From Lethocerus indicus (Eukaryota > Arthropoda > Insecta > Hemiptera > Belostomatidae), in contig JACDQD010000004.1 in assembly GCA_019843655.1 (NCBI GenBank), positions 10,416,001 to 10,480,000 of the forward strand: a stretch of 64,000 nucleotides of DNA, in the 5' to 3' direction. Of this stretch, positions 63,821 through 64,000 are shown one piece after another. The notes beneath the pieces were generated by a model. That model was not told the DNA's origin, ran no database searches, and saw only the letters and a program-made list of their open reading frames with translations. A program made the translations under genes and the position numbers. Each line of letters opens with the position of its first letter. Position 1 is the stretch's first letter.

Positions 63821-64000
63821 ATTCTGAAAACAGTAAATTACGAATTAATGAGCAATTCAAGATTACTAGCGCGATAGAAGTTCAGAGCAGCAGCGGAGGT
63901 AGATACAAACGATCTGTGTCGTAGACTGAATCAGACATTCAAATGGGACACGATCCTATCTCACTGTCAGAATACCGTTTTCATCAGCCATAGTGGTCCC
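63821..64000 (-). repeat. Inverted dispersed repeat, right copy (runs to window edge)
   Basis: It is the reverse-complement partner of 61001-61172 and probably continues beyond the window. The similarity spans nearly the whole segment, including AAACGGTATTC near the outer end in both copies. Confidence 0.8.

Noticed and set aside
1..64000. CRISPR arrays, bacterial operons, known conserved microRNAs
   Set aside because: No regularly spaced repeats were found, and none of the well-known insect microRNA seed regions I looked for by eye were seen. The genome is eukaryotic.

Overview
This is a eukaryotic, almost certainly arthropod (most likely insect) genomic window. The evidence is small intron-split genes for secreted proteins, GT/AG introns with insect-like consensus, an AT-rich background without obvious CpG depletion, long (AT)n runs, and eroded jockey-type LINE, Helitron and hAT-like relics. 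I cannot name the species or order from the sequence alone. Genes were found by joining short open exons across splice sites, because no single reading frame is long. All functions beyond 'secreted', 'precursor-like' or a named transposon family are inference.

Layout. (1) 2.1-5.2 kb, + strand: a four-exon gene for a 170-residue secreted protein with six cysteines in the mature chain. (2) 8.0-13.6 kb, + strand: a TATA-driven gene whose small coding exons are all joined by phase-1 introns. It encodes a signal peptide followed by modules, three of which end in Lys-Arg-Ser just before the exon junction. Two successive exons are recognisable duplicates, and there are two mutually incompatible C-terminal exons. 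It looks like a proteolytically processed precursor of a family I do not recognise, and it is the most interesting object in the window. (3) 29.2-29.6 kb, - strand: a two-exon candidate for a small four-cysteine protein, possibly lacking an upstream exon.

Mobile DNA: a Helitron helicase-like fragment at 20.8-21.1 kb; a dispersed repeat at 13.97-14.43 kb whose second copy at 21.2-22.6 kb is split by about 920 bp containing a hAT-like MITE; a 5'-truncated jockey-like LINE at 49.25-49.84 kb with 14-bp flanking duplications; a short dispersed repeat at 1.85, 9.02 and 37.8 kb; an inverted repeat pair at 61.0 and 63.8-64.0 kb; and eight long (AT)n microsatellites.

The rest, roughly 14-64 kb, has no gene I can support. 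It alternates AT-rich sequence with compact GC/CpG-richer blocks containing homeodomain-type words, palindromes and repeated motifs. That pattern resembles the cis-regulatory desert of a developmental gene, but conservation cannot be tested here. A GC-rich promoter or first-exon-like stretch lies at 39.3-39.7 kb.
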